DNA of 64,000 nt from contig NZ_AWNK01000007.1 of assembly GCF_000469585.1 (NCBI RefSeq), positions 1 through 64,000 on the forward strand, in the 5' to 3' direction. The notes under the pieces were generated by a model. That model saw only the letters and a list, made by a program, of their open reading frames with translations. It had not been told where the DNA came from and searched no databases. This document shows, piece after piece, positions 35,818-43,991 of this stretch; the first letter of the stretch is position 1, and each line of letters starts with the position of its first letter. The DNA is from Chrysiogenes arsenatis DSM 11915. Its GTDB lineage: Bacteria > Chrysiogenota > Chrysiogenetes > Chrysiogenales > Chrysiogenaceae. A program made the translations under genes and the position numbers.

Positions 35818-37071
35818 ATGCCAAGCTTTCAGTATAAAGGGCGCGATGCCAGCGGTAAACCAGTAAGCGGTGTGATGGATGCCAATAATGCCGACGATAT
35901 CGCTAGCGACCTCTTTGCGCAGGGGATCACTCCGATTACCATTACTCCCGCCAAAGGAGGCGGTAGCGGAGCGCAACGCGCCATGAAAGATGACGCCGAC
36001 TCCAAAGAGTCATTCTGGCAGAAACTGAATCAGCAACCTATCAGCTCTGACGATATCTTAATGTTTTGCCGTCAAATGTATGCGCTGATCAAAGCTGGTG
36101 TACCGCTGATGCGCACCCTGCATGGATTGGCTGACGCCTCCCCGAATAAAAGCATGCAGAAAGTTCTGGCAGACATTGCCAATCAGCTTGAATCAGGTAT
36201 GTCGCTTTCGGCTTGCCTGCAAAGTCATCCAAAGATTTTCCCGCCAATCACTGTCAATATGGTGTACATCGGCGAAAATACCGGGCAACTCGACCGTGCT
36301 TTTTTGCAAATCGCCGCCTTTTTAGAAATGGATAAAACCAATAAAAAACGGATTAAACAGGCAACCCGCTACCCGACTATTATTTGTACCGCCATGTTTT
36401 TAGCACTGACCGTTATTAACGTCTTTGTTATCCCCGCGTTTACGTCAGTATTTGCCAAACTTGGAAGCGACCTCCCCCTTGCCACCCGCTTTTTGATCGG
36501 CATGTCAGGGTTGTTTACCAATTACTGGTGGGCGATGATTATTACCGTGGTTGTATCCGTCATCGCCTATCGATCCTACAAGCGAACACCAAGCGGCGCA
36601 TTTAATGTTGACCGCTACAGCCTGAAGATGCCGCTGATCGGCAAAATTACGGAACTCATTATCCTTTCGCGTTTCTGCCGTACGCTGGCCATGATGCTCA
36701 GTTCCGGCGTCCCTGCCTTGCAGGCTCTTTCCGCCGTCGCCCGCTCGTTGGGGAACCTCTATATTGCGCAGTCCGTCGACGACATGCGGATGAGTATTGA
36801 AGGGGGCGAATCGCTCTCACGGAGCGCCGCCGCTACCGGACGCTTTTCGCCAATGGTATTGCAAATGCTGGCGGTAGGCGAAGAAACCGGTGCAACTGAT
36901 ACCATGCTGATCGAAACCGCCGATTTTTATGACCAACAAATTGAGTACGACCTCAAACGGCTCTCCGACGCGTTAGAACCGATTCTGCTTGTGTTTATGG
37001 GAGTGCTCGTGCTTATACTGGCGCTTGGCATATTTATGCCAATGTGGAGTATGGGCAGCGCGATGAAGTAA
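35818..37071 (+). CDS. mshG: System 2: MshG-type platform protein
   Basis: A 417-residue GspF-family inner-membrane platform. N-terminal PSFQYKGRDASGKPVSGVMDA is canonical. The two GspF repeats are MFCRQMYALIKAGVPLMRTL (about 82-101) and SRFCRTLAMMLSSGVPALQAL (about 283-303). Transmembrane segments lie near 185-210, 230-252 and 388-410, and VGEETGATDTML is present. It follows mshE by three bases. Confidence 0.93.
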   Translation: MPSFQYKGRDASGKPVSGVMDANNADDIASDLFAQGITPITITPAKGGGSGAQRAMKDDADSKESFWQKLNQQPISSDDILMFCRQMYALIKAGVPLMRTLHGLADASPNKSMQKVLADIANQLESGMSLSACLQSHPKIFPPITVNMVYIGENTGQLDRAFLQIAAFLEMDKTNKKRIKQATRYPTIICTAMFLALTVINVFVIPAFTSVFAKLGSDLPLATRFLIGMSGLFTNYWWAMIITVVVSVIAYRSYKRTPSGAFNVDRYSLKMPLIGKITELIILSRFCRTLAMMLSSGVPALQALSAVARSLGNLYIAQSVDDMRMSIEGGESLSRSAAATGRFSPMVLQMLAVGEETGATDTMLIETADFYDQQIEYDLKRLSDALEPILLVFMGVLVLILALGIFMPMWSMGSAMK

Positions 37072-37090
37072 CTCCAATAATGAGGGTGAA

Positions 37091-37339
37091 ATGCAATTGA
37101 ATGTAGAAATTCCCAGTCATTTTCCAGATGCCGTGCAATGTACCCCTGAACAATTTATGCAAGAAGCCAAGTTCGCTATGGCAGCCAAGTTATACGAAAT
37201 AGGGCGACTTTCTTCAGGTATGGCTGCTGTTTTGGCAGGGGTGAGCCGGGTGCAGTTTCTGCTTGAGCTCAGTCGTTATGGCGTGCCTGTTATCGACCTT
37301 ACAGAAAACGAGCTCTCTGATGATGTCAATAATGCCTGA
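37091..37339 (+). CDS. UPF0175 small protein (antitoxin-like), orphan
   Basis: An 82-residue protein of the UPF0175 group: KFAMAAKLYEIGRLSSGMAAVLAGVSRVQFLLELSRYGVPVIDL. The helix-turn-helix-like core (SSGMAAVLAGVSRVQF) is intact. Relatives are often antitoxins paired with a PIN-type toxin, but no partner lies beside it here. It sits between the platform gene and the prepilins of the pilus operon, 19 bases after mshG. The gene may be a chance insertion or a co-opted regulator. Confidence 0.75.
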   Translation: MQLNVEIPSHFPDAVQCTPEQFMQEAKFAMAAKLYEIGRLSSGMAAVLAGVSRVQFLLELSRYGVPVIDLTENELSDDVNNA

Positions 37340-37469
37340 GAATCGGGAAATTGTTATCGGAATCACTTGCTCTATCTTCTGAAACTTTACCGAAAAACTG
37401 ACTCGCACGTTGTGTGCGAAATGTCTTACGCTAATTTAAAAGGTGCTATGAGCGTTGCGACTCACACCC

Positions 37470-37521
37470 GTCATCTCGAACGGAGTGAGAGATCTAGATT
37501 TCTCGCTTCGTTCGAAATGAC
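37470..37521. repeat. 52-bp near-perfect palindromic repeat
   Basis: Arms of the type GTCATCTCGAACGGAGTGAG and GTCATTTCGAACGAAGCGAG meet over a central TCTAGA. It is an imperfect inverted repeat of the small dispersed palindromic kind seen in many bacterial genomes. It splits the pilus operon between the UPF0175 gene and the prepilins (37340-37596 otherwise holds nothing recognisable). Confidence 0.75.
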
Positions 37522-37596
37522 AAGAGTTCGTATCCATTTATACACCAAAGGCGGTTTACCGCTCAAAAGCATACAATGCATAAAAAGGAATCCACA

Positions 37597-38031
37597 GTGC
37601 GCTCCAGAAAAGCCTTTACCATGCTGGAACTGGTTGTTGTGATTGTCATTCTTGGCATCCTTGCCGGTAGTGCAACTATGCTCTGGCCGGGGCGTGATCT
37701 AGAAGTTGGCGCCTATTCCGAGCGGCTCGTCAGCGATATCCGGTATGTGCAATTGCGTACCATGACCTGTGAAACCTGCAGCGAAGGGGCATTTGTTATC
37801 AGTGGTAATAGTTACGCGTTTACGCTTGATGGCGTTGCCGAATCCTTTGCCGATGGCGACACCACACGTAATCTAGGCAGCAAAGGTTTTGTTTTGTCTG
37901 GTAGTAATATCATTTTTGATAATGAATTTGGTGTTCCCAACATTGTAACTCACGCCACCATGATCCTTTCCGGAACCACCATTTGTATTTACGCACAAAC
38001 TGGCCATGCTGAGGTGGGTGCATGCGAGTAA
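37597..38031 (+). CDS. System 2: minor prepilin (MshC-position), Ala at the cleavage site
   Basis: A 144-residue prepilin: RSRKA^FTMLELVVVIVILGILAGSATML. Glu5 is present, but the residue before the cleavage site is Ala rather than the near-universal Gly. The GTG start at 37597 is favoured by AAGGA seven bases ahead; an ATG at 37576 has no such site. Two close cysteines (CETC) and a pair in the C-terminal part (TICIY, GACE) could form disulphides. It is the first of five prepilin-like genes. Confidence 0.8.
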   Translation: MRSRKAFTMLELVVVIVILGILAGSATMLWPGRDLEVGAYSERLVSDIRYVQLRTMTCETCSEGAFVISGNSYAFTLDGVAESFADGDTTRNLGSKGFVLSGSNIIFDNEFGVPNIVTHATMILSGTTICIYAQTGHAEVGACE

Positions 38032-38399
38032 CCAAAGGTTTTTCGCTGATTGAAATGATAGTATTTATTGTGGTAATCGGCATCGCCGCCACGGGATTGC
38101 TTGGTGTGTTCGCACCAGTGTTGCTGGGCGCCCCTACCAGTGGTGATATTTTGCGCCGCACCTACCTTGCTATGGAACGTGTCGAGCTGATGTATGCCTA
38201 TGCCAGACAGGATAGTTTCGATGAATGGTGTGCGACTGGCGGTGCACCGTGTTCTAGCACTGCGTACACAGTTACCCACCTGATTGATTCTGGCGACTAT
38301 CTCGGGAGCAACCCCGTGTACCACATCACGGTGAATGTTTCAGACGGGGTCGATGCTATGAACTTTGTATTTGAAAACGTCTACCTTGTCAGCGAGTAA
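38022..38399 (+). CDS. System 2: minor prepilin (MshD-like)
   Basis: A 125-residue prepilin with a six-residue leader: RVTKG^FSLIEMIVFIVVIGIAATGLLGVF, Glu5 in place. AMERVELMYAYAR in the extended helix resembles MshD. It overlaps the previous prepilin by ten bases; the ribosome site is GAGGTGGG. Likely a component of the tip or initiation complex. Confidence 0.85.
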   Translation: MRVTKGFSLIEMIVFIVVIGIAATGLLGVFAPVLLGAPTSGDILRRTYLAMERVELMYAYARQDSFDEWCATGGAPCSSTAYTVTHLIDSGDYLGSNPVYHITVNVSDGVDAMNFVFENVYLVSE

Positions 38400-38403
38400 C
38401 AGT

Positions 38404-38931
38404 ATGAAAAATGCTCGTGGCTTTACTTTTCTCGAACTGATCTTGACTCTTACCATCATGGGGATACTTTTTGCAGCGTCAGCACCACTGGTAAGCAGCA
38501 GTCTTGACGCCTACCTAACCGCACGGGACATGAGTGCTGATTTAATCGAAGTAAACCTTGCGATGGAGCGGATGAGCCGTGAAATTCGTGACGCACAGGC
38601 TATCCACAGCGGGAGTACTGCAACACAAATTGGCTTTACCCGTAGCGATGGCATCAGTGCCTGTTTTGCTGCCGACAATAACCGCATTGTCCGTTATACT
38701 GACGATGAATGTACCGCCAACGCAACGCCGCTGACGGGTGCAATGTTAGTCAATGGAGCGACTCCGTTTCAGTATTTTTCAGTTTCAGGGTCGTGTACGG
38801 CGCTTGTGAGCGCAGCTAGTATCAGTAATGATACGCATATTGTAACGATAACGCTTGATGGAACAAATACCGGCGCACCATTTCGTACCTCCGTGTACGT
38901 TCGTAAAGACGATAATTCATGTATGAACTAA
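38404..38931 (+). CDS. System 2: minor prepilin (MshO-like)
   Basis: A 175-residue prepilin: NARG^FTFLELILTLTIMGILFAAS with Glu5. The helix continues AMERMSREIRDAQAI, the MshO/PilW-type pattern. Four cysteines lie in the globular region (ISACFAA, DDECTA, SGSCTAL, DNSCMN). The ATG at 38404 is four bases after the previous stop; an upstream in-frame start lies in the neighbour. Confidence 0.85.
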   Translation: MKNARGFTFLELILTLTIMGILFAASAPLVSSSLDAYLTARDMSADLIEVNLAMERMSREIRDAQAIHSGSTATQIGFTRSDGISACFAADNNRIVRYTDDECTANATPLTGAMLVNGATPFQYFSVSGSCTALVSAASISNDTHIVTITLDGTNTGAPFRTSVYVRKDDNSCMN

Positions 38932-38954
38932 CCGATACAGGCGAGGGGAACTCT

Positions 38955-41174
38955 ATGCGTGCCCTGAAAAGTAAGAACCAACGTGGATCACTGTTAATTA
39001 TCGCGATCTTTTTGATAACCGTTGTTGCTGCAATGGGGATAGCCGTGACGTCGCTATTTTCCAATACCAGCCGTGGTGGCTTTGATACAGACCGTTCAAC
39101 GCAAGGTATGAGCTATAACCGCTATGGCGCGCTCGATAATCCCGGTGTTATTAGTCCCGAAGAATCGAACTATGCCTACGATGCGACGGCTCCCGTAGCA
39201 CCGGGCGACGCGCCAATTTCCCCGAGTGATCCGAGTGTAGTTGCGTTTACAGATCAGCTCTGGAATTTCAAAGGTGGTGGCGACAACCATGCCGCCCTGA
39301 GTGATGATGGGACAACTGTTGCCTTTGGTGCAGCCGGTACTTCTTCAAACCATACGACGAAAGAAGCCTTGACACTTTGTAATGTTGATGGGCAACAAGT
39401 GTTCCTAGGCTTTGCTTGGGAAGTGAAAATTAAAGAAAAAGGCAATGGCAAGAAAATACCAAAACTTAGTTTAACGATTGAAGTCACGGGGACTGATGCT
39501 AACCTGCCTAAGTCATTTACTATTGCTGATCAAGAAGATGGAGCGAGTGGCACTTTTTCTGAAAGCCTTGGGGTATTTAACCCTGCGAATGCTGGGGTGA
39601 ATGTCTCTATCTCTGTAACAGGCGAGGATGCGGGTGGCGTCAAAGATAACGATTTCATAGTGAAAAACCTCTTCATCGGCCCTACGGGTGGATGCAGCGA
39701 AGGTGCCACCATGATTCAAACCATTACCGACATTGAAGGCAATGTCTCGCTGATTGTCGGTGATACCGAAGAGAGCAACCAAACCTACAGCGCCGTTGCC
39801 GCTTGCGCATGGATTGACCGCCCCTTTCTTGTCGGACGTAGTGCATACGACCAGTTCCGTGCCTTTTTCCGTTTTCAAATCTACCGAGGCGATGTCACCG
39901 AGGGGGGCTTCACTCTCACCTTGCTCCCGCAAAATCAATCAATTCAGAATAATGATGGTTCCCACATTTGCGGCAGTGCCGGAACCAACGGCCAAAACCT
40001 TGGCTATCTTGGCCTTGCCGATAGTACCGAAGGGAAAATCGCCATCGAATTTGATTTGCACTCTTTGGGTAACAACGACCCTGCGGGGAATCACGTAGCA
40101 CTTTTGGTTGGCAACAGTGTAACGCACGGGAGCGGCGCGACGCCAGCTTGCGCGAGTAGCAATGGCACGGACTGTCTGATCGGTAATACGGCTTGGCTAG
40201 AAACAGAAACTACTAACATTCCGGATGAATATAGCGCCCGTGTGGAGCTGCTTCGCGAAACTGGGTGCAGTCATAACGGCACTACAGGCGATGCGCGCAT
40301 TACGGTAGCGGTGTGTAGCCCAGGGGGAACGTGTCAGGCCAGTGACTCGGTGTTCTCTAATCTGCGCATCCCCTATAGCGGTGGCAATACCGGTGTCACA
40401 CAGTTTAGCCGCTGCTTGACATTGCCCAGCGGTGCCGATTTTTCTGCCGTAAGGCCGGGCTTTACCGTTGGGTTTGGTCAGGAGTCTTTTGCGCTCGTGA
40501 TCAGTGAAATGAAGCTTACTCCACCCGCCCACACGGTCAGCCATTGGCCGTTCAATCCAAATAATCGTGGCAGCGGTACGGCGGTCAGTGCGACTTTCAG
40601 CGACGATGTTCCAACTATCGAAACTGGGGAATCACTGGCGGGAGGCTATTTTCAGCTTGATAATTCTGGGTTGCTCACTATTGATACCGACGACTTTACC
40701 CTGATGGCGTGGGTGAAGCTTCCTGCGAGTAATTCCACACAACGGGTATTACTGGGCAAAGGGGGAATTGATGATCCCGGTTATTCGCTGTATCTGGACA
40801 CACAAGATTATGTTGTGTTTCAGGTTCGTGCGAGTGACGGCATTGTCCGCTCTATTCGGTCGCAACGTCCGCTTACTACGGGGCAATGGGAGCACGTGGC
40901 GGCTGTGCTGGAGCGGGATGCAAGTACGACGTGGCAGATGCGGCTTTACCATAACGCTGAACGACAAGCGTTGGGAGTGCGGGTAAACCAAAATGTTGAT
41001 TTGCTCAGCAAAAGCCTTGCTGGCGCATCAATTTTTGCAATTGGCGGGTATCATAATGGAGTCACAACGGCGTACGCGGCCTTCCCAGGTCTTTTGATTG
41101 ATGAGGTTTGGTTTTATCCGGACATAGTTCTGACCGACGGAAATATTATTAACCGCTACAATACCCAGCAATAA
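38955..41174 (+). CDS. System 2: giant MshP/MshQ-like prepilin-headed protein with L-type-lectin-like and LamG-like domains
   Basis: A 739-residue protein. It begins with an MshP/PilX-type membrane helix (QRG^SLLIIAIFLITVVAAMGIAV, no Glu5). After a linker and a beta-rich domain (about 95-245), residues of about 270-520 show features of an L-type lectin beta-sandwich (GYLGLADSTEGKIAIEFDL, NNDPAGNHVALLVG, FTVGFGQESFALVISEM). Residues of about 530-735 look like a LamG/concanavalin-type domain (FTLMAWVKLP, GYSLYLDTQDYVVFQV, TGQWEHVAAVL, LLIDEVWFYPD). The design suggests a carbohydrate-binding tip adhesin. Start ATG at 38955 behind GAGGGG. Domain calls are by eye. Confidence 0.78.
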   Translation: MRALKSKNQRGSLLIIAIFLITVVAAMGIAVTSLFSNTSRGGFDTDRSTQGMSYNRYGALDNPGVISPEESNYAYDATAPVAPGDAPISPSDPSVVAFTDQLWNFKGGGDNHAALSDDGTTVAFGAAGTSSNHTTKEALTLCNVDGQQVFLGFAWEVKIKEKGNGKKIPKLSLTIEVTGTDANLPKSFTIADQEDGASGTFSESLGVFNPANAGVNVSISVTGEDAGGVKDNDFIVKNLFIGPTGGCSEGATMIQTITDIEGNVSLIVGDTEESNQTYSAVAACAWIDRPFLVGRSAYDQFRAFFRFQIYRGDVTEGGFTLTLLPQNQSIQNNDGSHICGSAGTNGQNLGYLGLADSTEGKIAIEFDLHSLGNNDPAGNHVALLVGNSVTHGSGATPACASSNGTDCLIGNTAWLETETTNIPDEYSARVELLRETGCSHNGTTGDARITVAVCSPGGTCQASDSVFSNLRIPYSGGNTGVTQFSRCLTLPSGADFSAVRPGFTVGFGQESFALVISEMKLTPPAHTVSHWPFNPNNRGSGTAVSATFSDDVPTIETGESLAGGYFQLDNSGLLTIDTDDFTLMAWVKLPASNSTQRVLLGKGGIDDPGYSLYLDTQDYVVFQVRASDGIVRSIRSQRPLTTGQWEHVAAVLERDASTTWQMRLYHNAERQALGVRVNQNVDLLSKSLAGASIFAIGGYHNGVTTAYAAFPGLLIDEVWFYPDIVLTDGNIINRYNTQQ

Positions 41175-41192
41175 CGGATCGGGAGCGAGGAA

Positions 41193-43319
41193 ATGAAGTT
41201 CAAACATCAAAGCGGTTCACTCTTGGTGGTGGCGATTTTTTTGATTGTGGTGGTTGCTGCGCTGGGAATTGCTATCACTTCTGTTTTTACAAATACCAGT
41301 AAAGGCGGAGTCGATACACTGAGTGCAACGCTGGATCAGGTGAAGAAGCGCTATCCCGCATTTCCGGATAGTGAAATTCCGAATGTGCCAGGTGAGGAAG
41401 AGCCACCGCCATCACCAATTGGTGGGCCGACGCTGCAACTGACGCAGGGGAAGTCTTCGGGAACTTTCACTATTACAAGTAGTAATAAAATAAATGGCAA
41501 TGCCGCAGGGCACGATATTGTAACGAATGGATCGGGTGTAGAGATAACAGGGGGCATAACGGCAACAGGGAAAGTAACTCTCGGGAGTGCAACCAAGATT
41601 GGTAAAAACATATGTGCTATCGGCTTGGTAGATATGAATAATGGCGCGGTAGTTGGGGGCGACATTCATTCACATGGTTCGTCAGTTACGGTTGGATCAA
41701 GTTCTGCAACGGTCAAGGGTAATATATATTCTGCTGGCAATGTGACTTTAGGGTCTAATGTGCAACTCGAAGAAGGCACTGACATTCATGCCGCTGGGAA
41801 TGTGACGCTCGCGAGTGGAGTAATTCTGGTTGGCTCTATTTACGCGGGTGGTAGTGTTGAGTTTAAATCATCAAATGTTCGTGTTACTGGTGATGTGCAT
41901 GCAAACGGTGGTGGGGTAACTTTTGGCTGGAATACAGCCATTATTGGCGACGTGGTAGCTAACGGGGTTATCTCAAATACTTCATCAAGCATTACGGGTG
42001 ATGCCTTTGCCGCACAGAGTATAGGATCTAATGTGAATGTCAGCGGCACTAAGCACCCCAATACACCACCATCATCACTACCCCTTATTGCTCCAACTCC
42101 ACCAGAAGCATGCCCTGAAATGTGCATACCCGAACACGCAACTTTCACTGCAGGAGGAAGCAATTATCCCGCACAATGGCAAACAGATAGAACGCTTACA
42201 GAGGGTAGCTATGGAGATGTAGGGGTCGGTGGAGAAAGCAAGCTTTATCTTAGCGCTGGTAACTATTGGTTTAATAGAATAAATGCTAATAATAACTTAG
42301 CATCAATGTACCTCGACATTTCTAGCGGTGACATCAATATTTTCGTTGTTAATGATGCAGTATTTGGTAGCTCGTTTAATGTATTTGTTAAGGTGGACAA
42401 TGATTCAGAGTATGAAAAGATAGTGGATGCAGGTCGCCATATTAAGGCATCCCTAGCACCTTATGCTGAACGGGTATATATGGAGACTCATGGAAATGTC
42501 ACATTTAATAATGAAAATAGTTGGTTTGGGACAATTTTTAGTAAGGGAAATATTAGGTTTGGTAATGAAAATAGACTTGTCGGGGCGTACATTTCATCGG
42601 AGGGGACAGTAACAACTTGGAACGGTATGCAGGTTCATTTCGTTCCATCAAATTACGGTTCTGAAAACTGGACATTCACCTGTAGTTCGCAAGGAGAAGG
42701 TGGAAATGGTGGTGAGTCGGGTGGTTCTGTCGCAGCACTTCAGCTTTTGCTGGATACCCAAGAGTTTACCGGCACAAATCAGATTGTCTTTGAGCCTGCA
42801 GCAAAGGGTGATCTTGATACACTTGACGATATGACGCTGGCGCTGTGGCTATCCCCTACGAGTTTTGGTCAGGTGCAGGCAGTTGTTTCTAAAGGAGGCA
42901 TGGACGGAGAAGTTGGGTATACGCTCTTGATTGACAGTGAAGGGTATCTTGTTTTCCAAGTGCAGACGCCAGCGTTCGTACGCTCGATTCGGTCTGATAT
43001 TCCACTGTCCGCTGGACAGTGGCACCACGTGGCAGCAGTGCTTGATCGAAATACTGTTGACACAGTAATTCCCTTTCAAATGCGCCTTTACGTCAATAAA
43101 GTCATTCAAAATGGCCTGAAAGTGCACTCGGATAGTACCGTGACGAGTGCAAGCCTTTCCAATAGTTTGCTTTTGACTGTGGGAGCACATAATGCCAGCC
43201 CGAGCGTGTACGCCCACTACTTTATTGGTCAATTAGGCAATGGTGCACTGTATCCGCAAGTGTTGACCAACAGCAACATCGCGTATTTGTATGAGTCGCA
43301 GAAAATTGGCTACGAATAA
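41193..43319 (+). CDS. System 2: second giant prepilin-headed protein with beta-solenoid and LamG-like domains
   Basis: A 708-residue paralogue of the preceding gene: the N-terminal helix (QSG^SLLVVAIFLIVVVAALGIAI) and LamG-like C terminus (about 515-705; GYTLLIDSEGYLVFQV, AGQWHHVAAVLDRN) match, but the middle is different. Residues of about 80-285 are short Gly/Val/Asn repeats (VGGDIHSHGSSVTVG, VKGNIYSAGNVTLG, GDVHANGGGVTFG) of a right-handed beta-solenoid. Residues of about 310-490 resemble a DUF7305/PilX-associated domain (LSAGNYWFNRI, WFGTIFSKGNIRFGNENRLVGAYIS). The 3' half is visibly more AT-rich than neighbours. Likely a surface-exposed tip or shaft subunit. Confidence 0.75.
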   Translation: MKFKHQSGSLLVVAIFLIVVVAALGIAITSVFTNTSKGGVDTLSATLDQVKKRYPAFPDSEIPNVPGEEEPPPSPIGGPTLQLTQGKSSGTFTITSSNKINGNAAGHDIVTNGSGVEITGGITATGKVTLGSATKIGKNICAIGLVDMNNGAVVGGDIHSHGSSVTVGSSSATVKGNIYSAGNVTLGSNVQLEEGTDIHAAGNVTLASGVILVGSIYAGGSVEFKSSNVRVTGDVHANGGGVTFGWNTAIIGDVVANGVISNTSSSITGDAFAAQSIGSNVNVSGTKHPNTPPSSLPLIAPTPPEACPEMCIPEHATFTAGGSNYPAQWQTDRTLTEGSYGDVGVGGESKLYLSAGNYWFNRINANNNLASMYLDISSGDINIFVVNDAVFGSSFNVFVKVDNDSEYEKIVDAGRHIKASLAPYAERVYMETHGNVTFNNENSWFGTIFSKGNIRFGNENRLVGAYISSEGTVTTWNGMQVHFVPSNYGSENWTFTCSSQGEGGNGGESGGSVAALQLLLDTQEFTGTNQIVFEPAAKGDLDTLDDMTLALWLSPTSFGQVQAVVSKGGMDGEVGYTLLIDSEGYLVFQVQTPAFVRSIRSDIPLSAGQWHHVAAVLDRNTVDTVIPFQMRLYVNKVIQNGLKVHSDSTVTSASLSNSLLLTVGAHNASPSVYAHYFIGQLGNGALYPQVLTNSNIAYLYESQKIGYE

Positions 43320-43360
43320 TTCTTTGCGCAGAAAAAGGGGCATTGCACGCCTTAAACGCC

Positions 43361-43482
43361 TATGATAACATCTCAAGCTAATAACAAACGCGAGGCACTC
43401 GCGGTTTGGTTCGTGAAGCGCCAGAGACCGGAAGGCGTGGTGAAGGCTTCGCGGAGAAAATAGAATGAGGAGGAGATTCTCA
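43361..43482 (+). promoter_or_regulatory. mshA leader: -10 element and strongly folded 5' untranslated region
   Basis: TATGAT at 43361-43366 is a good -10, but no matching -35 is present. The leader folds into two stems. The first is AAACGCGAG / CTCGCGGTTT with loop GCA (43386-43407, one bulge). The second has outer pairing CGTGAAGC (43412-43419) with GCTTCGCG (43446-43453), enclosing GCC/GGC around AGAGACCGGAA. The ribosome site GAGGAGGAG follows directly. It matches no riboswitch class that I can name. Confidence 0.5.
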
Positions 43483-43938
43483 ATGAAACAGCAAATGGAA
43501 GAGTTGAAGAACAAGAAACGTCAAAAGGGTTTTACGCTGATTGAATTGATCATGGTTATTGTGATCTTGGGTATTTTGGCGGCTGTGGCTGTACCACAGT
43601 TTGTGGACTTAGGAAGTGATGCAAAAACATCAGTTCTCGAAGGTACAGCGGCTGCAATGAAATCAACTAACAGTATGATTCATGCTAAAGCTCGTGTTCA
43701 AAGTAAAATGGCTGCAACAGGCGATACGGTAGAGGTTAATAGTTCTACAATTAGTCTAGCATACGGCTATGCAAGTAATGCTGGAGAACTCGCAAAAGCT
43801 ATGGATCTTTCAGGTTTAGACACTAACGAAGCTTGGATTGGCTACGCAACTCCAGCCGATTGCAGAGTCAATTATACTGCTGCGGCATCAGCGGGCGCAG
43901 TGCCGACCGTAACGGTAGTATCAACGGGTTGCAACTAA
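43483..43938 (+). CDS. mshA: System 2: major pilin MshA
   Basis: A 151-residue type IV prepilin with 16-residue leader, cut at KRQKG^FTLIELIMVIVILGILAAVAVPQFVDLGSDAK; the PQFVDLGSDAK continuation is the MshA hallmark. Mature length is about 135. Two cysteines near the end (DCRVNY, TGCN) would form the D-region disulphide. ATG at 43483 behind GGAGGAG. The gene has its own leader and is followed by a strong terminator, as expected for an abundant subunit. Composition is more AT-rich than the assembly genes. Confidence 0.93.
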   Translation: MKQQMEELKNKKRQKGFTLIELIMVIVILGILAAVAVPQFVDLGSDAKTSVLEGTAAAMKSTNSMIHAKARVQSKMAATGDTVEVNSSTISLAYGYASNAGELAKAMDLSGLDTNEAWIGYATPADCRVNYTAAASAGAVPTVTVVSTGCN

Positions 43939-43964
43939 AGTCTTGTAACATTTTTGGATTTTTT

Positions 43965-43991
43965 AAGGCAGACCAATTGGTCTGCCTTTTT
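43965..43991 (+). terminator. Rho-independent terminator of mshA, made of a dispersed palindrome
   Basis: AAGGCAGACC pairs perfectly with GGTCTGCCTT over AATT, followed by TTTTT. The stem belongs to the GGCAGAC/GTCTGCC repeat family found six more times, directly or as a partner motif, up to 46316. Confidence 0.9.

Noticed and set aside
43330-43352. Sigma54 (-24/-12) promoter for the major pilin
   Set aside because: GG and GC occur at the right distance, but TGGCAC and TTGC are not matched; a sigma70-like -10 at 43361 is better.
43386-43453. c-di-GMP (GEMM-I) riboswitch before mshA
   Set aside because: The conserved GEMM-I core (GACGCAAAGC-type hairpin and GGCAAACC strand) is absent, although two stems are present.
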